A stretch of 64,000 nucleotides of DNA from Mesodorylaimus sp. YZB2_4. Lineage: Eukaryota; Nematoda; Enoplea; Dorylaimida; Dorylaimidae. The stretch spans positions 1-64,000 of the forward strand of contig JASANH010000737.1 in the NCBI GenBank assembly GCA_030248295.1. Direction: 5' to 3'. Position 1 is the first letter of the stretch. Each line of letters begins with the position of its first letter. This document shows, piece after piece, positions 46,881 through 56,302 of this stretch. Both the position numbers and the translations under genes were made by a program. The notes under the pieces were generated by a model. That model worked only from the letters and a program-made list of their open reading frames with translations. It did no database searches and was not told the DNA's origin.

Positions 46881-47544
46881 TATTCAAGGATTCAAAAAAG
46901 TCTGACTGATAAGATTTTGAATTTATTTTCAATTGCTCTTCTTCAAGTTTTGTTTTGGGTTTTTTTGCCCGGTTTTTTCGTATCCAAAAACACTAAAAGG
47001 GTCGTGCATCAAACTTTGAGTTGCTGATCAACAAGTTGTTCGGGCAACGACTGGTTCCTGTGTGCCTTTGTGTCTTAATTTCATTCCAAAACACCACTTA
47101 TGACAAAATTAGGCCAGTGCTCTAAAGACTGAGGGTTTTTCAGCTCTGACCTGACTCTGACTTTTACCAACCCCAAAAGATTTCGGACGTAGCTCTGGCC
47201 CTCGGAATTGAAAAATTTTCTGACTCACTCTTACCTAGATCAGACAAAAAATATTGATCGTGATTGGCACAGACAACAGGTTGATCGTAATTGGCGCAAC
47301 AAATCTTCACAGGGTTGTCTGTTTTATAGAAAGATATTTTACTGTAGCAGGCAGTTTTGTGCGAATGGAAATGGGGAGCCTCAAAAGGAGTGGGCCGCCT
47401 GCGACGTGAGAATTTGGAAACTATACTAATTCTGAGACTTATTTACTTTATTTGAAATAGGTCGTGAGAAATATCTGTCGATAACAGCTATCCCTTGATA
47501 GCCTCTAGCGAGGAGGGTATTACAGGGTGATAGGGGCCATTCAT
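46881..47544. other. No gene seen
   Basis: AT-rich stretch with scattered words like CTCTGACCTGACTCTGAC at 47142, similar to 49310-49400. No exon was recognised. Confidence 0.5.
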
Positions 47545-47680
47545 AAAGGACGTCCACCTAAGGGGGGTAGGTGGGGGTGAGCTAAAAGTGGACGGAAGTG
47601 GATGGGGGAGGGGGAGGCTGAAGCCAAGAGGACGTCCACTTTACAAAATTGGTGGGGATATCTCGCAAAATTAGCAAAAT
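47545..47680 (+). repeat. GGACGTCC / GGCCATCC short repeat, copy 2
   Basis: GGGGCCATTCATAAAGGACGTCC at the left and GAGGACGTCCACTTTACAAA at the right match the reverse complement of 11330-11465 closely, including the middle GTGGACGGAAGTGGATGGGG. Confidence 0.8.
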
Positions 47681-48084
47681 TTTTATTACTCATTACTCAA
47701 AATCGAGTAAGCTGTTGAGCTTTGCTACAACTTGTCCAGTCCATCCTTACTGACAGCAGGATAGCTGCTGTTTATTTCGATCCTGATTCGGTCCTCTGGT
47801 CATGGTTCAGCTGCAAAAGCTAGTTCAGTTGAACCTGGCAGGAAGAAGGATCGATACTTTCCCCATTCGCCATTTTCCTGGGTAACATTTATTCATTCTG
47901 TCATTGGGACGCCAGAGATGATGCTGGGCAGTACCAGTACCAGTGATCTGACCATCGGCATGGATCCCAATCGTGGATCCCAAAGAAATAAGATATAAAT
48001 CAGGGTGATGTCTTTGGCACTATGCCCTCCAACCCGCCCTCCTGCAAGCCTGTTTTCTCGCTGTCACTGTCTATGACCACTTCG

Positions 48085-48550
48085 AAATGTCAGCAGCTAG
48101 TGTTCGGCTAATGATGACTTTTGTCGAGGTCGAGGCTCAACATTACCGACCCGAGGCGAGGTCGAGGTCGGGGTTGATTGTCGAGGTTGGGTCGAGGGTC
48201 GAGGTTCGAGCTTTTTTGGTAACAGTCCCTGACTTATTTTGTAATGTGTTCCGCAAGTTTAAGTCTTTCCTATGCCTTTCTGACTGCATTTTCAGGGGAC
48301 AAATCACCCACAAGAATAAAAAGGCAAGCAGTCTGGACGAAGCAGGCCCACACGGCGATATAATAAAACGCTACAAGAAAAATCACTGATTTTTCTCTGT
48401 GCAAGAAGCAAGCACACTTGTGCGCCTTGTGTACAAACTGGTAAACAGCGCATTGGTTGCATCTTGCTCGTGAACCTCGAACCTCGGCCGTTTATCCTCG
48501 AGGTCGAGGGTGGTTAAACTCGGCCTCGGTCGAACACTAAGCAGAACTAA
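48085..48550. mobile_element. GTCGAGG-rich inverted-repeat element
   Basis: The left end (AGCTAGTGTTCGGC, then repeated GTCGAGGTCGAGG at 48123-48210) is mirrored by the right end (CGAACCTCGGCC ... CCTCGAGGTCGAGGG ... CGGTCGAACACTAAGC at 48475-48545). The terminal GTGTTCG / CGAACAC marks the boundary. The interior has no frame worth calling. Confidence 0.6.
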
Positions 48551-48744
48551 CCTGCACTTAAAGCGGGATTCAATACCGATTTGGGAGAAAAAATTATGAT
48601 TTCTTATTCGTATGGAGACATCATTTGCAAGCAGAGCGGGCAAAAAATTATGAGTTGCCAATCCGGCAGGCAGCAGTCGGATCAGAATGAAGACCAATGC
48701 CCATCATTTCGGAGGATTGATCGATGCTGAGATAATTGCTGTGT

Positions 48745-48880
48745 AACGGGGGTCCGCTAAAGGGCACGTCCACTTTTAGGGGGGCGGGGGGTCAAGGCAA
48801 AATGGACAAAAGATGGATAGGGGGAGGGGGAGTCAAAAAATGAGGTTTTTGGAGGACGTCCTTTATGGATGGCCCCTAAG
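48745..48880 (-). repeat. GGACGTCC / GGCCATCC short repeat, copy 3
   Basis: The right end GGAGGACGTCCTTTATGGATGG and the left end GGGGTCCGCTAAAGGGCACGTCC are imperfect inverted copies. The purine-rich middle resembles copies 1 and 2 but is more diverged. Confidence 0.7.
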
Positions 48881-49454
48881 AGAGAATTAGGGGATTCAAG
48901 GATTAATTTCCAATTCAGTCAGGTGGTTTAGGCTTACTTCTTTGAATAAAAATATACTTTTCATGCCCTTTTCCTTATAATGCTGAAACATAAATAAGTT
49001 TTCGTGCGCACATATTTTCTTAAATTAGTCCACACGCCCATCTACTCGCAATTTTTCCAATCAGGGTGAATTTTCGAGTATGCATGGCGCTGTGTGCGCC
49101 ATAGATCTATGTAGGGCACACATGCGCAAGCACCAGGCTAGCATGGTCTAGCTATGTTATTAGTTCCCTGCAACATACCTTTCAATAGTACAAGCAAGCC
49201 TCACGATCAGCTGATACACGCAGAAAGACTGGAACTCGGAAATTTCCCAACTCGGAATTCCATTAAATTCACTTTCTTTTGATCCCAAAATAATCTGACT
49301 GGGTGCATAAAATTCTGACCAGACCCTGATCTTGACCGACCCTAAAAAATTTTCTGGCCAGGCACTGAGTTTGACCAGGGTTCTGACCGACTTCTGACCT
49401 TGACCATAAAGTCATTTCCGACACGAAATTAGACTCGCAACAAAAGATCTTCTG

Positions 49455-49610
49455 TCCTGACGGTCATTGTGACGTTCGAAAGCTCCCGACATGTAACTAA
49501 GGCGAACCTGGAGACGCACCTGACGCATTTGGAACAAGAACGTGTCTTTGTGATTGACTCCGCTCGGAAAAGAGCCATTGTGCCTTTATTCGATCCTCCC
49601 ATCCTGAATC
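49455..49610 (+). repeat. GGTCATTGTGACGTTCG repeat, copy at 49.5 kb
   Basis: Shares GGTCATTGT, CCCGACATGTAACTAAGGCG, AACCTGGAGACGCACCTGACGC and AAAGAGCCATTGTGC with 55722-55930 and 57742-57960, and its first 60 bp with 38595. The 173-codon frame that starts here (49469-49990) is probably a consequence of this repeat. Confidence 0.7.
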
Positions 49611-51165
49611 CAATTTTTTCTCGAAGTAGTCACCCAGTGCTTGCCAAGAATCAACATCATAGACCTGGCTCACAACTAAGAAGCAGTTTTAAAGTAGCTT
49701 GTGGTAGATGGCTGTACATGAGCATCTTTTTACGGCAGGCATGTGCGCGCAAAAATGTCCCTGCTAAGTGGGAAATTCAAATTAACAATGATCCCGGCTA
49801 TACAGTATCTGGGAGGTTTCGACGAAAACCTAGAAATGGCCCAGCCAAGAAGTGGTGGTTATGCCAAACTTCATATACTCTCGATCAACGGGGCCTAGTG
49901 CTTGGGTTTTTTATGTGCAGCATATCGTTTTCGACCTGGGGGTTAGACTCGGAAAAAATTAGCCGCACAGAAGAGAATGTAGGTGACTGAAATCGGCTTG
50001 ACAAGAACTCTTGCTGGAGAAATGTAGGCTTCGCGATTGTACCTCCCGCCCAGGTAAACAAAGTCTTGTCAATCTAACGTTATGTTTACCTTGGGCCGCG
50101 AGCGCGCTGTATGGTGGCTGGCTATATAGGTGGAGAATGACATGACATCAACCCGAGAAATTGATGTCTCTCACGATGATAGCGATGGAAAAAACCTGAC
50201 AAAATTGTGCCGAAAGCTCATTAAGGGGCTCGTTCAAAATGTATTTTTCAGGGTTTGGCTAAAGTTTCACAGCCCTGCAACACAAAAAATCATTTGAGTA
50301 TTGTGAGTGGATATTTGGCAGAATTTCATGCCGGTAATGTGGACATATCAGTTTAGGATGCATTGATTAGATGTGATTTCATTGCTTTTTATAGTTCTTC
50401 ATTGATTTATTGATCTAATTGGAAGCGAGTGCATTGCATATCAATGTTGAATTACCTGCTCAAATCTTGTTTCACTTTTTGACTAGAATCCCTTTTTGCC
50501 TCTCTACCTTCCATGCAAGGTTGTACTTGGACCAGAAGCCGTGGCAACTTCCCTCTGTGCATCTCCTTCAGGAGTACCTCCGCATGGGCATCTTGGACTG
50601 TTCACAACTTTCCTTGGACGATGGCGGGCGGTCTGTGAACCCTGACTGTGTCGCGATAGTCTCCTCGTTTGGCTTGTCTCTACACTTTGAGCACGTCAGC
50701 GGTAATGGGCGAGTCACCAACAGACTGTCGTGCGAGGTGCGAGGGCTTACGATTGGCAATTACCGACGTGTGTCAGCGGAAATATGAACCCAGGACGACC
50801 ACGCCCGCCAATTAAATACGGGCATCACAGTGTCTTGCGACAAGAAATTTCCAGCCCAGCCACTGTTGTACACACGCACGCTAACCGGGGATTCTTAAAA
50901 GTAAGCTGGTCTATCGCGGCGGCTGATACTGTCGCACTGCATGACAGCAGACATCACAATCCACCTGATCTCCGCAGTCTACCCGTGGTAGTTCAGATAA
51001 GCTGGTGGCATGCGATTCGAAACATTGGCATACATGTGCGACTAATAACTAATTGTAAGTACCTTCAGTAAAACTGAGGACAAAAATTTTTCAGAAGTTT
51101 TCAACATGCTCACATATATTTACGGTAACAATGCAACGCGTCATTAATCACTAACCACCAATCAT
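49611..51165. other. No gene seen
   Basis: Two plus-strand frames of 113-122 codons (50419-50787, 50730-51071) have no recognised domain. A hairpin-family fragment (ATCAACCCGAGAAATTGATG) is at about 50147. Confidence 0.45.
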
Positions 51166-51436
51166 GACTGTTGCTGTTGTTTCTGGGTTGGCGCTGGTTG
51201 CTGTTGTTGCGTTCGACCACTCGCACCTTGCTGTTCACCACGTCAACCACGGCCACAGCCACGTCCTTTACAATGCCCACGTGCCCCACCACGACCACCG
51301 CTGAGTCCGTTTTGGCCACCACCGAATCCAGCATTGCAATAAGAGGCGCGCTGGCGCGAGACAGAAAAAGCTTGGAACAAGAAAGATTGAGGAGGGGGAA
51401 GTGGAAATGGTTGAGTAGCTGCCCAGCTTCGTTACG
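51166..51436 (-). pseudogene. Degenerate Gly/Arg- and Gln-rich coding remnant
   Basis: On the minus strand one frame reads a Pro-rich stretch (FPLPPPQSF), then GFGGGQNGLSGGRGGARG and GRGCGRG, a stop, then a Gln-rich tail (RTQQQQQPAPTQKQQQQS) and a second stop. The RGG and Gln composition recalls RNA-binding tails (LSM4, SmD, fibrillarin) or a retroelement gag-like tail. I cannot choose between them. The internal stop and lack of a start argue for a pseudogene fragment, or chance low complexity. Confidence 0.35.
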
Positions 51437-51673
51437 AAGTTTCTCAAGCTTAGTTGTGCATGCAAAGGCAAGCGGTAAGAGCAACTTAAAACACGAACAC
51501 GAACATATTGTGCGCGAATATTTTCTTGCCGATCAAAAAACGCCTTTTGTAAAAAAAACCTTCAAATAAATTGCTTGTTGCATGTTGAATAATTGAGGGC
51601 CTAACCTCAACCGCTGTTTTGCTTTCTTCGAATATTGAATTTCTCAGTCCCCTTACCAAAGCCTCAGTGTGGT

Positions 51674-51749
51674 CAGTGTGATTATGAATGCGACATCACA
51701 CACTGACAAAATTTTGTTAGTGTGTGATGTCGCATTCATAATCACACTG
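51674..51749. repeat. Near-perfect 76-nt palindrome
   Basis: The left arm CAGTGTGATTATGAATGCGA continues through CATCACACACTGACAAAA and is repeated inverted in the right arm with one difference, centred on AAAATTTT. It would form a 38-bp hairpin with almost no loop. No larger element around it was recognised. Confidence 0.95.
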
Positions 51750-52693
51750 AGTGTGAGCGCCATGCCAGAAAAAGTGAAATGTCAGGGTTACTTCGCGGAG
51801 GCGAAAGCTCCAGAACTTTTACTCCTGCGTAGAGTCGAGCCTTGGTCACTCAGCTTTGAAACCCAGCTCTCTACCAAGGCAAGCGCGTACGCAGGGGGGG
51901 GGGGGGGTGGTGCTTTGGGGGCTCGGGCCCCCTACGACCCTGAAAAGTAAGGTAAGGGTAGCTACCTTCACAAACTCCGTGGAGTCCCGGCCATGCGTTT
52001 GGTTGTATGTCCACTTCATACATTTTTATGCTTTCGCAGAGCAAGATTGAAATTTTTTGCCTCCGGCGAGGCGGAGATAACCCCAGTGACGAGCACAACG
52101 GGTGGCATCGCGGCCATTGGTCCCCTTCTAAATCAGAGAAGTGGCCAGAGTGGGCACCTAGTTGATAACATTGAAGGTTTTTTTTATTTATGGTGAGTAC
52201 GGTATGCTGACAAAGATGGCACTCATTGCTTCTGTAAGATCAGAAAGATTGTGCGCAAATTTTGGAAGGTCAGATCCCTTTGCACCCCGCCCACTCTCGG
52301 GCGCTTCGCGCCCTCGGATCGCGCCTTCGGCGCGTATTTTGAAATACCAAACTGGACTCCATTTTCTATTCAGCCACATCCGTTTCCTGGACTTTGCGCG
52401 ATGCACTAAATTAGCATATTTATGCAAATTTTTTGTTGAGGCCCCACGACCCCCAAATCCTGCGTATCTCAGAACACACAAAAATATTTTGGCAAGCCAG
52501 CGAAAAGAATTTTCAAATTCACAGATGCAAAAGTGGCTACAGCGTGAACCGTCACAGTCAGTAAATATCATCCATCTGTTTTCTCTATTTCATCGACATT
52601 GACAGAAACCAATCCATATGCCTAGCTTCGACCACACTTTCTCCCCGACTGCCAGGATCGATGTCATCTGAGTCTTCTGTACAAGCTGGCATT
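51750..52693. other. No gene seen; G14 tract and GC-rich hairpins
   Basis: 51894-51907 is a run of 14 G. 52295-52340 has nested short hairpins (GGGCGCTTCGCGCCC, CGCGCCTTCGGCGCG). The plus and minus frames of 127-146 codons over 52162-52602 show no domain and are probably chance. Confidence 0.5.
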
Positions 52694-54914
52694 TTACGGC
52701 CTGTAGCTGAAGTAGTTGCATCCTGGCTTAGGTGCGAGCAAGCCTTTCTTAGAGGCGTCTGGTTGATCCAAGGCGAACATGTCGCATCCCCCGTTCGAAT
52801 ACCAATTGAAACTACGACAAAACTTCCTCCTAGAGCAATGCAATGCACATTTGTCTATCGTCGGTGTCGACGCCAACGTGTCAACAACATATTGTTGACC
52901 CATGCACGAGTTTGGGATATGGTCAAAGTCTTTCATGGTGTCTGCAAAATAATCTTAGACGTTATAATGAATCAATAACACATTCGTGACGTTTTGAAAT
53001 CGCTTTAGCACTATCACACCATGGCACATGCCCTTTGAAGATGTTGAGTTAGACATACCTACATACTTTATTGGGGTATGGATATCAGACTCATATTTTC
53101 AGTATCAGTAGTAGGACGCCAATAAACATTCAGACTTACTTGACAACGTGCACAAAATATTCAAAGATGTCGTGCAGGGAGTATCCGCGAATTTGCTCGC
53201 CTGGTTATGCAACATCAAACATGCCCCGTCGCCTGATTTCATGTCATCAGACAGGCGCCACTGCAAAAACGTCATGTTCGTTTCTAATCTCACGTGCGAT
53301 GTGTTGGCAGCAATGTAAAAAAGAGTAAACGGGCCAAAGAGATTGCCGTTGACAGTGGCCTGAGGGTTGTTTTTCATTGCTATCAAAACAGATTTGTTGC
53401 CGACAGCTCCCTGAAACAGTGAACAGAAAGAGGCTGCAAGATTAAGGCCCCAAGAAGAATGAGAAACAGTCGTACCATTACGTATTTTGAAATCGCTGCT
53501 ATCTCGCTGTTTGTGAAAACCAAACTGAAATATGCGTTTCTGCTTGTGCAAATGCTGAATGCATTGTCCCATGTACTTCTAATATAGGCGCCAGTTGATG
53601 CGTTCGAGGGAAGGAAAAAACAGCGGCCCCCATTTACCACTCCGCCATACTCGGTCGAACAGATTTGCTTGAAGTCGATTGGATCCACGCAGTATTGACC
53701 TATAAGAAGAGCGTATGGCACCTACTTTACCATCTAAAACGGTGCAGGTCTCCACAGAAAAGGTCCATCTGATGACGATGAACACATCTGTCGCAGCCAG
53801 TTCACTTATCCGAGCTCTTCCCATTGGCACCCCCACCAGCACTATTTCACGAGTTTTACAACCCTCGATCATGCGCTGGCCTGCACCAAGACCGAACCAA
53901 CATGCAGTGCCTGCCACTTTTGTACCAGTGACAATTCTCACTCTGCACCTTCGGACACAAGTACGTTTGTCGCACCTTTTAATCCCTCCCTACCATTAGA
54001 GAAAGTGACTAAAGACCTTTTGCACCACGCCTATCACCAAGAACAGCCAATCCAGACTGGTAGTAAATGTCTGCACCACTTTGACTGCTGACTTTCTGAA
54101 CACCCGGCTCTGTGCAAAGAACGTATTGTTAGGCAGTCGTTTCGAAACAAATTTCAAGCTTCGTGCGCAGGGAAAATTTTAATTTCCTGCTTCAAGCCGC
54201 TTATGAGAATTTTGCGTAGACAAAGTGCTATACTATATGTGATAAATCATTGTTTCGCAAGCGACACCCACGCCCCCCCCCCCCCCCCCCCTAATGGTAT
54301 AAATCAGTCACCGTTGCCACGAAACGGCGTGAAGGCTCGGAAAGTAATGATAACAAAGAAACAGTGATAGGAGGCACAAAATCAGCCATATATGGTTAAT
54401 TGCCAAGGAAATTGGAATATGGCACTTTGGCGGTTTTTCGAATTTGTCGCCGATCAGGTTTGGTGTTTTGGTGTCTGCTAGAAGCGCCAACGAGTGACCA
54501 TCAGCCAGACCATAGTCTCAGATCCTTGTTCTTTCGTTTGATTCGTTTGAGACCATGATCTGGCTGATGGTCTTTTTTGGCACTTCTAGCAGACATCAAA
54601 CCTGATCGGCTGCAAAGTCAAAATAATCGCTAAATTGCCATATTCCAATTTCCTTGGCGATTAACCATGTATATGGTTGATTTTGCGCCTCCCAGCACTG
54701 ATTTTTGTCCCTTTCCGAGCCTTCACGCCGTTTCGTGGCAACTGTGACTAATTCATACCACTAGGGGGCGCGAGCGGCGACGCGAGCCAGGGATTTATCA
54801 CATACGAGTATAGTATAGCCATGACCATAGGGAAAAAACGGGGGGGGGGGGGGGGGGGCTCGACCTACTTGCAACCTGAGTCATCAAGAAGCAAATTAAT
54901 GGTTGACGAATCAT
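52694..54914 (-). CDS. CTLD-PAN copy D, secreted C-type-lectin plus PAN/Apple protein, 262 aa, intact
   Basis: Exons: 54914-54869 (signal peptide MIRQPLICFLMTQVA), 53699-53476 and 53410-53140 (CTLD), 52941-52694 (PAN). Sizes and phases are identical to B and C. CTLD: GRCFFLPSNAST, SICTSRNA, GACLMLHN, TPCTTS, NILCTL. PAN: NSCMGQ, DKCALHC, FCRSFNWY, GGCDMFALD, GCNYFSYRP-stop. The CTLD is nearly that of copy C, but the PAN is much more different. Intron 1 (1.17 kb) contains a 600-bp fold-back element. Its 5' splice site is followed 11 nt later by a 19-nt C tract (minus strand), which may make the donor region unstable. The role is presumably as for B and C. Confidence 0.85.
54227..54820. mobile_element. 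Fold-back element of about 600 bp with 280-nt arms, intron 1 of copy D
   Basis: The left arm (CTATACTATATGTGATAAATC ... GAAACGGCGTGAAGGCTCGG ... GCTAGAAGCGCCAA ... CCATCAGCCAGACCAT) is mirrored by the right arm (ATGATCTGGCTGATGG ... CCGAGCCTTCACGCCGTTTC ... GATTTATCACATACGAGTAT), leaving a spacer of about 20 nt. The left arm holds a C19 tract (54273-54291) where the right arm has CTAGGGGGCGCGAGC, so the C tract is an expansion within the arm. Confidence 0.9.
54840..54858 (+). repeat. G19 tract next to the exon 1 splice donor of copy D
   Basis: A run of 19 G on the plus strand (C on the gene's strand), starting 11 nt into intron 1 of copy D. Other runs: 31169-31183 (G15), 51894-51907 (G14), 54273-54291 (C19), 55541-55555 (C15), 56508-56524 (G17). 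Confidence 0.95.
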
Positions 54915-54924
54915 GCTTCGAGCG

Positions 54925-55640
54925 CCTAAAATAGAAGTATTCATAGATATAGCGCAAAAAGAGCAGATGTGAAAAACTTGCTTATGTATTGAAAGAAATA
55001 TATATTTCTGCCAGTGTCTGTTTAAAAATGTCAGACAAAGAGCGATTGGAGAGACTTTCGAAATCAAAGAACTTTAGAGTACGACCTAACTTGGCGGAAT
55101 GGTTTGGACTGGTTGATTTCTGGAGGGTCAAGTCAGTAAACCTAGAACAGTCGGAATGTGGCCGAAGACTGGCGTGGGCGCCGCAAGGAGACCCCATCTT
55201 ATGATTGATACATAAGCTATCATGTAAGACATGGTAACTTGCTAGGTGGCAGCCAGTGTTTCTACACCCACGCACAACACTTGCTGGGTGCTGTTCCATA
55301 TGGGTGCTCGATAAGTCACATGAATTTTTTACAAGTTCATACGAATACTTTTGCAAAGACTTCTGACTCGCGACTGTACGACGCTTCTGAACTGCTTCGT
55401 GAAAAATTAAATCCCCTGACAGATAACCCTAGAAATCGACTTCTACTGCATGGAGTTACTTCAGGGAGAGACAAATCAGGCCATTTGTTGAACCAAAGGT
55501 GAACACTCCATTTAGTGCCGAGGGGCTAACCAGCTTGCTTCCCCCCCCCCCCCCCTCCCCCCTCTACATCATGCTCGACCTTGACTTGCGAATGAAGTTT
55601 CTAGAGTTCACGAAAAATATGAGGTATAGGGACAAAAAAG
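54925..55640. repeat. 5' flank of copy D, homologous to the flank of copy C
   Basis: Matches 46086-46880 block by block: GGAATGGTTTGGACTGGTTG, GCGTGGGCGCC, AGACATGGTAACTTGCTAGG, CATGAATTTTTTACAAGTTC, TTTTGCAAAGACTTCTGAC, CGCGACTGTACGA. The alignment is interrupted by a C15 tract at 55541. No gene is seen here. Confidence 0.75.
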
Positions 55641-55721
55641 GTGATTTTGTTGCAATAATAGCAAGGCAAGCATTTGGAACAGTAACTTTCGACGAAGAGT
55701 GCACTGACTCATGGTGTCCTC

Positions 55722-55930
55722 TGTGATGGTCATTGTAACTTTCCAAAGTTCCCGACATGTTACTAAGGCGAACCTGGAGACGCACCTGACGCAATTGAAA
55801 TGAATTCGCCATTGTGTCTTTGTGAAGTACCTTTTGGACAAGAGCCATTGTGCTTATATTGGTGCTCCCCCAGTGAATCCCACGTTTTATCATACGGTGG
55901 TCTACCAGTACCATTCGAGAATCAATACAA
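55722..55930 (+). repeat. GGTCATTGTGACGTTCG repeat, copy at 55.7 kb
   Basis: GATGGTCATTGTAACTTTCC, CCCGACATGTTACTAAGGCG, AAGAGCCATTGTGCTTATAT and CATACGGTGGTC match 57742-57960. The right end extends to GAATCAATACAATA, found also at 56775. Confidence 0.75.
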
Positions 55931-56134
55931 TACCTCCTGAGTACACGACTGACTCAGGTGCAATATTTCAGTTGTAGTTCAGTGCCTCCCCATTTTTTTG
56001 TGACCCCGGATCACGTAATTGGTCGATGGAAAGTCAAGACTTTATCGAAGATAGATACGACGCTACTTCTTGTGCTATCTGGCTCCAAAGTCGAAAAAGA
56101 TGAGGCTTTTGGCAATTTTAGTATCTTGTTCCTG

Positions 56135-56302
56135 TTTTACCACATCACCAAACGCGCATGCGCACTCGAGGGTGAAGGGACAAAAACACACGAAATGATT
56201 TCACACGAAATGATTTACCGGCCCGCGAGTCGAACACTCGCCCGTAACTGCGCACCTGGCGTGAGAGGCAGACGCCTGACCCACCAGGCCACGAGGCCGG
56301 TA
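56135..56302 (-). repeat. tRNA-derived SINE, copy 2 (most complete)
   Basis: The reverse complement reads CGTGGCCTGGTGGGTCAGGC, CTGCCTCTCACGCCAGG, GTGTTCGACTCGCGGGCC, then the body AAATCATTTCGTGTG (duplicated here) and CCCTTCACCCTCGAGTGCGC, ending GTTTGGTGATGTGG. It has the same end point as copy 1 at 25313-25457. Confidence 0.85.

Noticed and set aside
49469-49990. 173-codon plus-strand open frame
   Set aside because: It begins inside a repeated element, has no recognised domain, and its composition looks non-coding.
50419-51071. Two plus-strand frames of 113-122 codons
   Set aside because: No domain, no conserved partner, and they overlap in different frames.
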